The notes under the pieces are model-generated. The model was given only the letters and a program-made list of their open reading frames with translations. It was not told the origin of the DNA and searched no databases. Below, in pieces: positions 50,308-56,661 of a stretch of 58,729 nucleotides of DNA (its first letter is position 1; every line of letters begins with the position of its first letter). The DNA lies in the IMG/VR virus record IMGVR_UViG_3300035701_000035, positions 1-58,729 of that record. One strand, written 5' to 3'. Both the position numbers and the translations under genes were made by a program. The stretch is from a virus.

Positions 50308-50507
50308 GTTTTTATAAACTTTTGTAAGTTTTTATATCTTCCTACATTACTTTGAAAATCTGAATATACAGTTCCTAGTTGAGAACCAGATTTGAGAGCT
50401 TGTTCATATTTGTAAATGCAACTCTTGCATACAAAATTTCCATTTGAAGCTTTCTTTTTTTGACACCCACATGTTAATTGGGTTCCGCAATTTTGACATG
50501 TACTCAT
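50304..50507 (-). CDS. Small zinc-ribbon protein, 67 aa
   Basis: The chain has CQNC at residues 4-7, CGC at 13-15 and CKSC at 27-30, enough ligands for a zinc ribbon, then a helical basic tail. No enzyme is apparent. Its start follows an A-rich leader (AACCAACAAAATG), and its stop overlaps the next start by ATGA, so it is coupled to the Cys-rich repeat protein. It might be a structural knuckle or a chaperone for that protein; this is a guess from position. Confidence 0.7.
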   Translation of the reverse strand: MSTCQNCGTQLTCGCQKKKASNGNFVCKSCIYKYEQALKSGSQLGTVYSDFQSNVGRYKNLQKFIKT

Positions 50508-50525
50508 TTTGTTGGTTTTTTATGA

Positions 50526-51068
50526 TTAACAATTTTTACATTCAAACTTATTTAACAATTTAACTGCATAATTAAACAATGTCATACCTTCTTGGTTCTC
50601 ATGACATGTTTCTACTTTTGCTTTTGCAGCTTGAAGATACATACTAATCAATTGAAGTTCTTTTAATCTTTGCTGAACTTTAACTGTTGGACTACAATCA
50701 GAAATAGATAAATTACAAAGTATTTTTTCATATGTATTTAATGCACATGTAATTCTTAAATGATTATACTGTACATATACTTGACTCTGTGGATCTACTA
50801 TGTATTTAATTCCATAAATACCATCAGGTAAATTTACATAACTTGTTCCACAATTTTCAGTTTGAAGAGCAAAGTCACATGCTGTTAATGTTGGACTAGA
50901 ATCAGGAACAAAAGTTAATTGTGCAGTATATTGAAATCCAGGAATTACTACTTCTAATCTTGGATTTAGTATCCCTACTAAAGGGGAATATACACTAGTA
51001 TCAAAAATCTTAAGTACACAAGGATTTGTTACAGTTGGTATTTCCAAACTTAATACATGATTTGCCAT
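50526..51068 (-). CDS. Virion structural protein with beta-sandwich and helical tail, 180 aa
   Basis: Residues 1-120 alternate short beta strands (LEIPTVTNPCVLKIFDTS, then YTAQLTFVPD, then LPDGIYGIKYIV), like an immunoglobulin or jelly-roll domain. Residues 125-180 are helical (VQQRLKELQLISMYLQAAK) and end with CKNC. The pattern fits a head or tail accessory protein. It is the first gene after the terminator at 51081-51120. No family could be named. Confidence 0.55.
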   Translation of the reverse strand: MANHVLSLEIPTVTNPCVLKIFDTSVYSPLVGILNPRLEVVIPGFQYTAQLTFVPDSSPTLTACDFALQTENCGTSYVNLPDGIYGIKYIVDPQSQVYVQYNHLRITCALNTYEKILCNLSISDCSPTVKVQQRLKELQLISMYLQAAKAKVETCHENQEGMTLFNYAVKLLNKFECKNC

Positions 51069-51080
51069 ATTAGATATAAT

Positions 51081-51120
51081 AAAAAAAGGAGAGGAAAGAT
51101 AATACTCTCACTCTCCTTTT
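51081..51120 (-). terminator. Rho-independent terminator after the 450-aa gene
   Basis: On the minus strand a 10-bp perfect stem (AAAAGGAGAG/CTCTCCTTTT) with a 17-base loop is followed by a run of seven T. It lies 21 bases after the stop of the 450-residue gene and ends its transcript. Confidence 0.85.
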
Positions 51121-51141
51121 ATGAGTTAATAATTATTTATA

Positions 51142-52494
51142 TTAAGGTAATACTGGTGGTACTGGGATAGCATCACCTGGGATTGGAACCAACGGTGTAG
51201 CACAAGGTACACCAGTAGGTGTATCTAATACAGAACACTGAGAACCACAAGCATCTAACCAATCTGCTAATAAAGAAAAGATTCCATCTGGATCTCCTAC
51301 AGGTACAACAATCTCTAACAAGTATTGATCATTATCAAAAGTTCCTGTTGGGTTGTATAATCTTGGAACATTATGTTGCAAGTAAATTCTATCATACAAT
51401 CCTAAACGTGATACACCAGCAGCATTAAGGATATCATATCCTTGAGTGATTTCTCTGATCCTGAAATCAGTAGAGAAATGATTTTGTCTGTAAGATTCTG
51501 ACAAGATTACATCACGTACTACAGTTTCTCCAAGTCCATTTGCTTGTCTACCATAACATTCAACTCCAACACAAAGTGCTTGGAATTCACATGGTGCACC
51601 ATTTAAATCTACTTCAGAAGCATATATTCTCAATGGTTCAACTTCATAGAAGTCAGTAACTTGGAATGTACAGTTGTTAAATTGAGTTTCATAGTAAGCT
51701 CCGTTAAGAACTAAACCACCACAATTTGTATCATATGGTCCAGCTGGAGATGAATAATTATCCCAAGTACCAACACCACCTAATGCAATTACATCAGCAG
51801 CAGGTGTTCCCGGAGGATACCATGCATCTAAGTTATTATCAATAACAACTGGATAAACAAATCCATTCATTAAAGGAGAAGCTAACAATTGATTTGCCCA
51901 TGTAATATAAACTAATACTGGATCAGTTGCAATAGGAGCAATTGCTGGATCTTCTGGAGTATCTGGACAACATCCAGTATATGCTTCAAGAGTTAAGTAA
52001 GAGTTGTGATTTAATAATCTCAATGCAGGTGAACCTTTAACATCTATACGTAAATAGTATGTTTCACCACAAAGAAATTGTTTACAACAGTCACCTCCTG
52101 TTTCACCTGGGTTGCTGCTTGATGGAGGATTTGCATCTGTCCAAGGAGTTAAACCTACGTGAGTAATATATCTTTGTGCAACATTAGATGCAGCATAATA
52201 TAATTTACTTACATATTTTGATCTAACAGTTTTTGATTTGTTAGACTCCAAGTAACCACCTGCAAATGGACCGATCTTGTCTTTTTGCATTAAAGATCCT
52301 CCACCTAGGATTAAATCACAACAAGCAATATCTTGTGGATCTGGATAAACTTGAAAATTAGTTGGATCAATAAAGGTAACTTGTCCAGCTGCCAACATGT
52401 TGGTAGTAGATGTACCTAATTGTACCCCGTTTAAATTAGAAACACCATTTGTAGCTACAAAGGTTTTCTTAAAGGCATGATTAAAATAACTCAT
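51142..52494 (-). CDS. Abundant virion structural protein, 450 aa
   Basis: The N-terminus MSYFNHAFKKTFVATNG, then LSNLNGVQLG-like wording and TFIDPTNFQVY, resembles a conserved structural protein of large Bacteroidota phages. The body is beta-rich with paired cysteines (GDCCKQFLCGETYYLRI, GCCPDTPED). Near residue 320 SYRQNHFSTDFRIREITQG is a conserved-looking block. The own strong terminator and A-rich start (AACAAAATG) suggest high expression, as for a decoration or tube protein. In a crAss-like podovirus it might be an auxiliary capsid protein. I cannot name the role with confidence. Confidence 0.6.
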   Translation of the reverse strand: MSYFNHAFKKTFVATNGVSNLNGVQLGTSTTNMLAAGQVTFIDPTNFQVYPDPQDIACCDLILGGGSLMQKDKIGPFAGGYLESNKSKTVRSKYVSKLYYAASNVAQRYITHVGLTPWTDANPPSSSNPGETGGDCCKQFLCGETYYLRIDVKGSPALRLLNHNSYLTLEAYTGCCPDTPEDPAIAPIATDPVLVYITWANQLLASPLMNGFVYPVVIDNNLDAWYPPGTPAADVIALGGVGTWDNYSSPAGPYDTNCGGLVLNGAYYETQFNNCTFQVTDFYEVEPLRIYASEVDLNGAPCEFQALCVGVECYGRQANGLGETVVRDVILSESYRQNHFSTDFRIREITQGYDILNAAGVSRLGLYDRIYLQHNVPRLYNPTGTFDNDQYLLEIVVPVGDPDGIFSLLADWLDACGSQCSVLDTPTGVPCATPLVPIPGDAIPVPPVLP

Positions 52495-52541
52495 TTTGTT
52501 TTTTTTTAATTAATAAATATACTATAATATAGTAAAAGTTT

Positions 52542-52564
52542 TTGAAATAACAAAATTATTTCAA
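52542..52564 (-). other. 9-bp inverted repeat between structural genes
   Basis: TTGAAATAA, five bases, then its perfect complement lies 18 bases after the stop at 52583. It has no U-run after it on the minus strand, so it is a weak terminator or processing hairpin. Beside it, at 52520-52534, is a second AT-only palindrome (TACTATA-A-TATAGTA). Confidence 0.45.
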
Positions 52565-52582
52565 GAAAATTGTTTATTTCTT

Positions 52583-53281
52583 TTAGTTATTACGTTCAGC
52601 ACCTTCCTGGTTTCTTGAGAACTGATTACCAGACTCTATATCTCCAGCAATTATACTTACTGCCTCATCTATTATTAGTTCTACTATATCATCTTTGAAT
52701 TCACATTGTACTTCTGTAGTAGAGATAACACCGGTGTAAGGATCTGAACAATCTTGAATCTGAATCTTTCTTGGTTGTCTATAGTATGTAAGATAAGACT
52801 CCTCAATGTCAAATTCATTATTTGTGTACATGTGTACAGTATTGTTTATTAATGTAGCAAATGTTTCTCCCCATTGAAAGTTAGGTTGTTTAGCTTTATC
52901 TCTCAAAAGTACATTAAGATTTCCTTCCTCTGCAAGATACACAGTCATTCTTCTTTTACTACAACAATCTTTGTTTGCATAAATGTCTACTCTTTTCCAC
53001 TGTAGATAATTTTCAGGAATTACTCCTTCATAGTAATCATCTCTTTTTACTGCAGGAATAGGTTCTTGAATTAACAATTTTTGTAAATCATCTTTTCTTC
53101 TAGTGGATTGCTCATCACCTTCTTTAACAAGATTGATACCATGCAATTGTCTTCTAACCCATTCTACCTGAGCTTTATTAAAAGATTCAACAACTTGCCA
53201 GCAGGTTATATTATCATAATCCTGACTGTCAAGTTTGTTCAGTCTTTGCTTCATCTTTATGGTTATAGTACTATTTTGCAT
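52583..53281 (-). CDS. crAss-like ring / head-tail structural protein, 232 aa
   Basis: The start MKQRLNKLDSQDYDNITCWQ, then VESFNKAQVEWVRRQLHGIN and GDEQSTRRKDDLQKLL, matches a helical structural protein that I associate with portal or tail ring proteins of crAss-like phages. The middle is beta-rich with a CCSKRRMTVYLAEEGN block, and the end is helical (DIVELIIDEAVSIIAGDIES). The ATG at 53281 lies three bases after the upstream stop; a second Met at residue 10 is also possible. The role as a ring is inferred from resemblance and the neighbourhood. Confidence 0.6.
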   Translation of the reverse strand: MQNSTITIKMKQRLNKLDSQDYDNITCWQVVESFNKAQVEWVRRQLHGINLVKEGDEQSTRRKDDLQKLLIQEPIPAVKRDDYYEGVIPENYLQWKRVDIYANKDCCSKRRMTVYLAEEGNLNVLLRDKAKQPNFQWGETFATLINNTVHMYTNNEFDIEESYLTYYRQPRKIQIQDCSDPYTGVISTTEVQCEFKDDIVELIIDEAVSIIAGDIESGNQFSRNQEGAERNN

Positions 53282-53284
53282 GTC

Positions 53285-53779
53285 TTATTTCTTTTTACGT
53301 GCATTCTTCTTTGCACCAGCAATTCTATCAGCAGCAGTTGCTTTGTTAAATGGAGGAGCTAATGCAGCAAACTTAGTTGCTTTAGTTGCACCACCTACTT
53401 TCATTTTAGTTTTTACAGGTCCACCTTTAGCTTTAACTCGTGTAGGAGGAATTGTATCAGAATAAAGATTAGTTTTACTTGTATTAAAAGTTGGACTAGA
53501 TCTAACTCGTTCTATATTATCTTTTTTTAGCAATTCTGGAACAGGACTATATCCTCCTATTGTAGGCATTTTTCCTATACCCATTTTATTTGCTAGATTA
53601 ATATCATTATTATAACGCTCATCTATTCTTTCAGTATCTTCTTCACTTAATGGACCTTGTGTTGTGTTAGTAACTATACCATTTTGAGCTTTTTTTAAAG
53701 ATGACATAACAGTCTTTGTTCTAGTTTCAAAATTCTTTCTGAATGTAGTTATCGGATTTTCTTTAGTAGTCTTTTTCAT
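53285..53779 (-). CDS. Basic virion protein with AQxG leader, 164 aa
   Basis: A basic leader of about 30 residues ends in SSLKKAQNGIVTN, so the AQxG motif is at residues 31-34. The rest is Lys/Ala/Pro-rich with KAKGGPVKTKMKVGGATKAT near residue 120 and ends in KKNARKKK. It has no recognised domain. The leader resembles those of the giant modular proteins, and the lysine-rich body would bind DNA. Likely an internal head protein; the leader may be cut off. Confidence 0.55.
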   Translation of the reverse strand: MKKTTKENPITTFRKNFETRTKTVMSSLKKAQNGIVTNTTQGPLSEEDTERIDERYNNDINLANKMGIGKMPTIGGYSPVPELLKKDNIERVRSSPTFNTSKTNLYSDTIPPTRVKAKGGPVKTKMKVGGATKATKFAALAPPFNKATAADRIAGAKKNARKKK

Positions 53780-53780
53780 T

Positions 53781-53933
53781 TTATCTTTTTTTAGCCATTG
53801 CTTTAAATGTTTTTGCCAAAGCTTTTCTCTTTGGTGTACATGTAGGTTTTGACATAGGAGTACAAAAACCTTTATGTTTTGGATTCACAGCATTTTGAAT
53901 CCAGTCTTTATCTGTCTTCTTTTTAGTTGCCAT
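53781..53933 (-). CDS. Small basic phage protein, 50 aa
   Basis: I read this frame from the ATG at 53933 to the TAA at 53781-53783. It starts MATKKKTDKDWIQNAVNPKH and continues KGFCTPMSKPTCTPKRKALA, ending in AMAKKR. The DWIQNAVNPKHKG and CTPxxKPTCTPKRKALA blocks are familiar from short conserved proteins of many tailed phages. No function is known to me. It is one base from the next start. Confidence 0.7.
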   Translation of the reverse strand: MATKKKTDKDWIQNAVNPKHKGFCTPMSKPTCTPKRKALAKTFKAMAKKR

Positions 53934-53935
53934 GA

Positions 53936-54217
53936 TTATCCACCATATAATGGTCTTTCACCACAACCACCACTTGCAAGTCTTGCTGTTCCTGGAGGAC
54001 ATCCATGTGATACTGGAGTACTACCACCTGCTGCATATTTAGTTGCAGGATTTACAATACTTCCTCCCATTTCAAATTTTTTAGGTTTTGCAACACCACC
54101 TTTTTTCATGGTATCTGTTCTTGCATTATATCCAGGCATACCAACTATGTCTTGTGTAATACCACCTTTTTTCATCTTCTTTGCTGCTCCTCCACAGCTC
54201 ATGCATTTAGTTGCCAT
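53936..54217 (-). CDS. Small Gly-Gly and Cys protein, 93 aa
   Basis: The chain has CMSCGG at residues 5-10 and three KKGG/MGG-type repeats (KKMKKGGITQ, DTMKKGGVAK, FEMGGS), then HGCPPGTARLASGGC near the end. The KKGG pattern is the one found at junctions of the giant modular proteins, and the C-terminal CPPG...C belongs to the Cys-framed motif group. No function is recognised; it may be an accessory part of the same system. Confidence 0.6.
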   Translation of the reverse strand: MATKCMSCGGAAKKMKKGGITQDIVGMPGYNARTDTMKKGGVAKPKKFEMGGSIVNPATKYAAGGSTPVSHGCPPGTARLASGGCGERPLYGG

Positions 54218-54232
54218 AATATATATTTTAAA

Positions 54233-54514
54233 TTAACAGTTCCATTTTCTTAAAGACTTATTGATTCTAGAATCAGGATCATTAGCAGTCTTTGCACTTG
54301 TTAGTTTTTTCTTCATTCCACTCATCCTACTACAGAAACTTTTACGTCTACCTGCAGCAGCACTACCAGGTTTAAGTTTAGAAGGTTTTGTAGTTACAGC
54401 CATTTTTAATTTTGAAGATGGGTTAGCTGCTCTATAAGAAGCTACTCCTTTAGCATTTAATCCTCCGGTTTTATTCTTACCTTCTGATCTTGTCCAAGCT
54501 GGTGTCTTTGCCAT
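54233..54514 (-). CDS. Widespread small phage protein (DUF6321-like), 93 aa
   Basis: AKTPAWTRSEGKNKTGGLNA, then KGVASYRAANPSSKLKMAVT, then RRKSFCSRMSGMKKKL match a small basic protein that I know from many phages and some algal viruses (I recall the domain as DUF6321; not checked). The block after residue 75 (DPDSRINKSLRKWNC) is its usual end. Function unknown. The ATG overlaps the upstream stop as TAATG. Confidence 0.7.
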   Translation of the reverse strand: MAKTPAWTRSEGKNKTGGLNAKGVASYRAANPSSKLKMAVTTKPSKLKPGSAAAGRRKSFCSRMSGMKKKLTSAKTANDPDSRINKSLRKWNC

Positions 54515-54783
54515 TATCCTTTCTTTTTAACAGTTGATTTTTTAATAGGAAATCCATTTTTATCATAACCTGGTTTTCCTTTAAACTTTTGTCTATATCT
54601 ATCTTGTTTTGCTTTGTCCATTAATGCAAATTGTTTATCCATTTCAGGTTTTGTGTTTGCGTTTAATCCTCTAAGCTTAGATTTATATTCTAAATCACCA
54701 TAATAAAATGTACTATCTGCTGTAGATATACCTTTTTGAGCTTTTGGTAAAGCTTTTTTAACCATTGTTTTTTTCTTTACCAT
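54514..54783 (-). CDS. Basic protein with LPKAQKG leader, 89 aa
   Basis: The leader MVKKKTMVKKALPKAQKGIS puts the AQxG motif at residues 15-18. After it come DSTFYYGDLEYKSKLRGL and a helical, Lys/Gln-rich stretch (KQFALMDKAKQDRYRQ), then KKSTVKKKG. It is a short example of the leader shared with the giant modular proteins, so it is a good test case for cleavage. No fold is recognised. Confidence 0.6.
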   Translation of the reverse strand: MVKKKTMVKKALPKAQKGISTADSTFYYGDLEYKSKLRGLNANTKPEMDKQFALMDKAKQDRYRQKFKGKPGYDKNGFPIKKSTVKKKG

Positions 54784-54785
54784 GA

Positions 54786-55136
54786 CTATTTCTTTTTAGT
54801 TTTAACAATACCACCTTTTTTCTTTACTCCGGATTTTACTTCTTTTTTTATATTATTTAAAAAAGGTATTACATCCTTTTTTTTAATTATTTTTTTGGTT
54901 GTTGCTAAAGAATTAGTTGTTTTTAAAGTAAAATTTTTTTTACCGCCACTATAACCTGTAGTATCTATAGAGATTTGTGAATTTTTGCCGGTTCCATAAA
55001 CAGTTCCTTCTGGACTTGCATAATAACTTGTACCAGATTTATTATTATTTATAAGTTCAGTATTTAACTTAACACATTTTAATTTGTTTGGATCCCAAGT
55101 TTGTCCTTTAGGACAAGTAGTTTTTTTAATTGCCAT
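54786..55136 (-). CDS. Small basic protein with CPKG...C motif, 116 aa
   Basis: MAIKKTTCPKGQTWDPNKLK is followed by CVKLNTE; the cysteines are 12 residues apart, the same spacing and shape as a motif in the 1396-residue protein. The end, KKKGGIVKTKKK, has the KKGG pattern. The middle (SGTSYYASPEGTVYGTGKNS) is Gly/Ser/Tyr-rich. No function is recognised. ATG and upstream stop share a base (TAATG). Confidence 0.6.
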   Translation of the reverse strand: MAIKKTTCPKGQTWDPNKLKCVKLNTELINNNKSGTSYYASPEGTVYGTGKNSQISIDTTGYSGGKKNFTLKTTNSLATTKKIIKKKDVIPFLNNIKKEVKSGVKKKGGIVKTKKK

Positions 55137-55420
55137 TATTTCTTAGTTTTTTTATGTGCACTATTTTTCATAATCTTACCATCTGGCATCATATGAGAGC
55201 CCTTAGGTACTTTAGGATTATTTTTATGCCATTTTTTTTCAGCAGCAACACCTTGTTTAACAGTCTTAGCTTTAGCAACTCTAGTTAAACTAATAGTATC
55301 ATATGATCCTTTATCTTTAGTAGGATGATTTACCATGATATCACCAACTTTACCTTCACCTCTTTTAGTAGTTTTTTTATAAACCCTGTGTTTTTCACCA
55401 CCTGTTGTTACTGTTGCCAT
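55136..55420 (-). CDS. Small basic phage protein, 94 aa
   Basis: EKHRVYKKTTKRGEGKVGDI, then MVNHPTKDKGSYDTISLT and VKQGVAAEKKWHKNNPKVPK, look conserved among large Bacteroidota phages as I remember them, but I know no function. It is Lys-rich throughout and lies inside the small basic gene row. Confidence 0.6.
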   Translation of the reverse strand: MATVTTGGEKHRVYKKTTKRGEGKVGDIMVNHPTKDKGSYDTISLTRVAKAKTVKQGVAAEKKWHKNNPKVPKGSHMMPDGKIMKNSAHKKTKK

Positions 55421-55422
55421 AA

Positions 55423-55647
55423 CTATTTACTAAAAGTACTTAACACATTCATTTGTTCTTGGGCAAGTTTTTTAACATCTGCCATCATTTTAGTATTCTT
55501 ACGGATCTCATCTGCTCTCTTTAATGTACTTAGTGCAGATTCAACTTCCCATTTTCTCATTTCTGCTTTTGGTGTTGCAGATATAGAAACACCTACTGAA
55601 GCTTTTTTCACAGGTGTTTTTGTAGTAGTTGTTTTTTTAATTGCCAT
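55423..55647 (-). CDS. Small basic protein, 74 aa
   Basis: The first 20 residues are a Lys/Thr-rich leader (MAIKKTTTTKTPVKKASVGV) shared in style with the 116-residue gene. The rest is helical (EMRKWEVESALSTLKRADEI, then DVKKLAQEQMN). A histone-like tail and a helical body would suit an internal DNA-associated protein, but no family is recognised. Confidence 0.6.
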   Translation of the reverse strand: MAIKKTTTTKTPVKKASVGVSISATPKAEMRKWEVESALSTLKRADEIRKNTKMMADVKKLAQEQMNVLSTFSK

Positions 55648-55649
55648 AA

Positions 55650-55790
55650 CTATTTCTTTTTAGTAGTTGCTTTAATCTTCTTCTCTTGTTTTAGCATTGC
55701 TGCTGTAGGTTTTTTTCCAGAACCTTTAGCAGTACGGATGTTATTCCATAAAGAGTTTTCAACACCTAATTTATTTAATTTTTTTTTCAT
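55650..55790 (-). CDS. Very small basic protein, 46 aa
   Basis: I read this frame from the ATG at 55790 to a TAG at 55650-55652: MKKKLNKLGVENSLWNNIRT, then AKGSGKKPTA and AMLKQEKKIKATTKKK. Its start overlaps the stop of the GIY-YIG gene by four bases (ATGA), so it is probably translated from that message. Function unknown. Confidence 0.65.
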   Translation of the reverse strand: MKKKLNKLGVENSLWNNIRTAKGSGKKPTAAMLKQEKKIKATTKKK

Positions 55791-56407
55791 ACAGTTATAT
55801 TTTTCCAAGTTTTACCTCTATGTATATCTTTAATTGAATGATAACTTAATTTTAATAAATTTGATACTTCTTTAGGTTTATGACCTAGTGCTAATTCTTT
55901 TTTAATATTAATTACCTGTTCTTCATTTAGTTTTGCCATTTTATGTTCTGTTCCTGATTTCCAGTTTTTTGATAGTTTTTCTAAATGATGTTTTTTATAA
56001 TCACTGTTTTGCCAATTAATTTTTTGCAGCAATGCTTTTTGTAATTTAACTTCTTCAGTTCTTTTTATTCCCAGATTACTACCAGCAATTTTTGCTATAT
56101 TATATGTAGGTAAAAAAGTATCTAAATAAAATTGTTCTTTTACAAGTAAATATTGTGGATCACATTCTTCTAAAATTTCTAATTTAAAATTATTTTCTCC
56201 ATATTTATTAACTGCACGTATCAGCTTTGTACAAGATTTTTTATTTACTCTAATATGATTAATATGAGTGTAATATCTTTTTACAAAGTTTTGAGTACTT
56301 CCAATATAAAAATCATCATTGAGGGTGTTACTTATTTTGTAAATAACACCCTGACGACTTTTATTAGTCATATACTTTAAAAACTGTTCTTCTGTTAAAT
56401 TTAACAT
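55787..56407 (-). CDS. GIY-YIG homing endonuclease, 206 aa
   Basis: GVIY at residues 20-23 and YIG at 34-36 begin the GIY-YIG nuclease domain. Arg44, His48, Glu91 and Asn103 (in KRYYTH, KEQFYLD and TYN) fit the catalytic set of the family, so it looks active. The C-terminal half (LNEEQVINIKKELALGHKPK, then SIKDIHRGKTWKNI) is a helix-turn-helix DNA-binding part, as in free-standing homing endonucleases. It stands between two conserved gene groups, so it is probably a mobile insertion. A near-perfect palindrome lies just upstream of its start. Confidence 0.85.
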   Translation of the reverse strand: MLNLTEEQFLKYMTNKSRQGVIYKISNTLNDDFYIGSTQNFVKRYYTHINHIRVNKKSCTKLIRAVNKYGENNFKLEILEECDPQYLLVKEQFYLDTFLPTYNIAKIAGSNLGIKRTEEVKLQKALLQKINWQNSDYKKHHLEKLSKNWKSGTEHKMAKLNEEQVINIKKELALGHKPKEVSNLLKLSYHSIKDIHRGKTWKNITV

Positions 56408-56422
56408 AACTTTTAGTTTTTA

Positions 56423-56442
56423 TCCCAAAGACCTCTCTGGGA
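56423..56442 (-). other. 20-base near-perfect palindrome upstream of the endonuclease gene
   Basis: TCCCA and TGGGA flank an inner AGA/TCT pair with one mismatch, 16 bases upstream of the ATG at 56407. No U-run follows on the minus strand, so it is not a typical terminator. It may be a translation-control hairpin or the trace of the insertion. Confidence 0.5.
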
Positions 56443-56478
56443 CACACTACCGTCTTTTCTTTTTATCATCTGTTTTTT

Positions 56479-56649
56479 TTAACATGATGATGGTTTTGCT
56501 TTTTTAGGTGCAGTTGATTTTGCAGGTCTACCTTTAGGACTAGTTGTTGCCTTTAAGTTAGGATTAGTTCCTCCTGTTTTACCACTTGGTGTTTTATCTG
56601 CACCCATTATTTTTTTAGACTTTGTTTTAGTTACATTTGCTGCCTTCAT
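56479..56649 (-). CDS. Small Lys/Pro-rich protein, 56 aa
   Basis: I read this frame from the ATG at 56649 to a TAA at 56479-56481. It begins MKAANVTKTKSKKIMGADKT and continues with PSGKTGGTNPNL, ending PAKSTAPKKAKPSSC. It is highly basic, low in hydrophobic residues and probably disordered; it may bind DNA. It lies 12 bases downstream of the head gene. No family is recognised. Confidence 0.7.
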   Translation of the reverse strand: MKAANVTKTKSKKIMGADKTPSGKTGGTNPNLKATTSPKGRPAKSTAPKKAKPSSC

Positions 56650-56661
56650 TTTATTTTTATT

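Noticed and set aside
29519-52524. Nine-base word TAGTATATT upstream of the starts at 29501, 46128 and 52494, as a possible phage polymerase promoter
   Set aside because: Its distance to the start varies widely, and the same word occurs inside the polymerase gene near position 133, so chance is not excluded.
53936-54217. KKGG repeats as ubiquitin-like or bacteriocin double-glycine leaders
   Set aside because: They occur in the middle and at the ends of many proteins, without a bacteriocin core or a ubiquitin fold; a junction signal shared with the giant proteins fits better.
55787-56407. Group I intron carrying the GIY-YIG gene
   Set aside because: The flanking genes are complete on both sides and no split gene is apparent, so a free-standing homing endonuclease is the simpler view.
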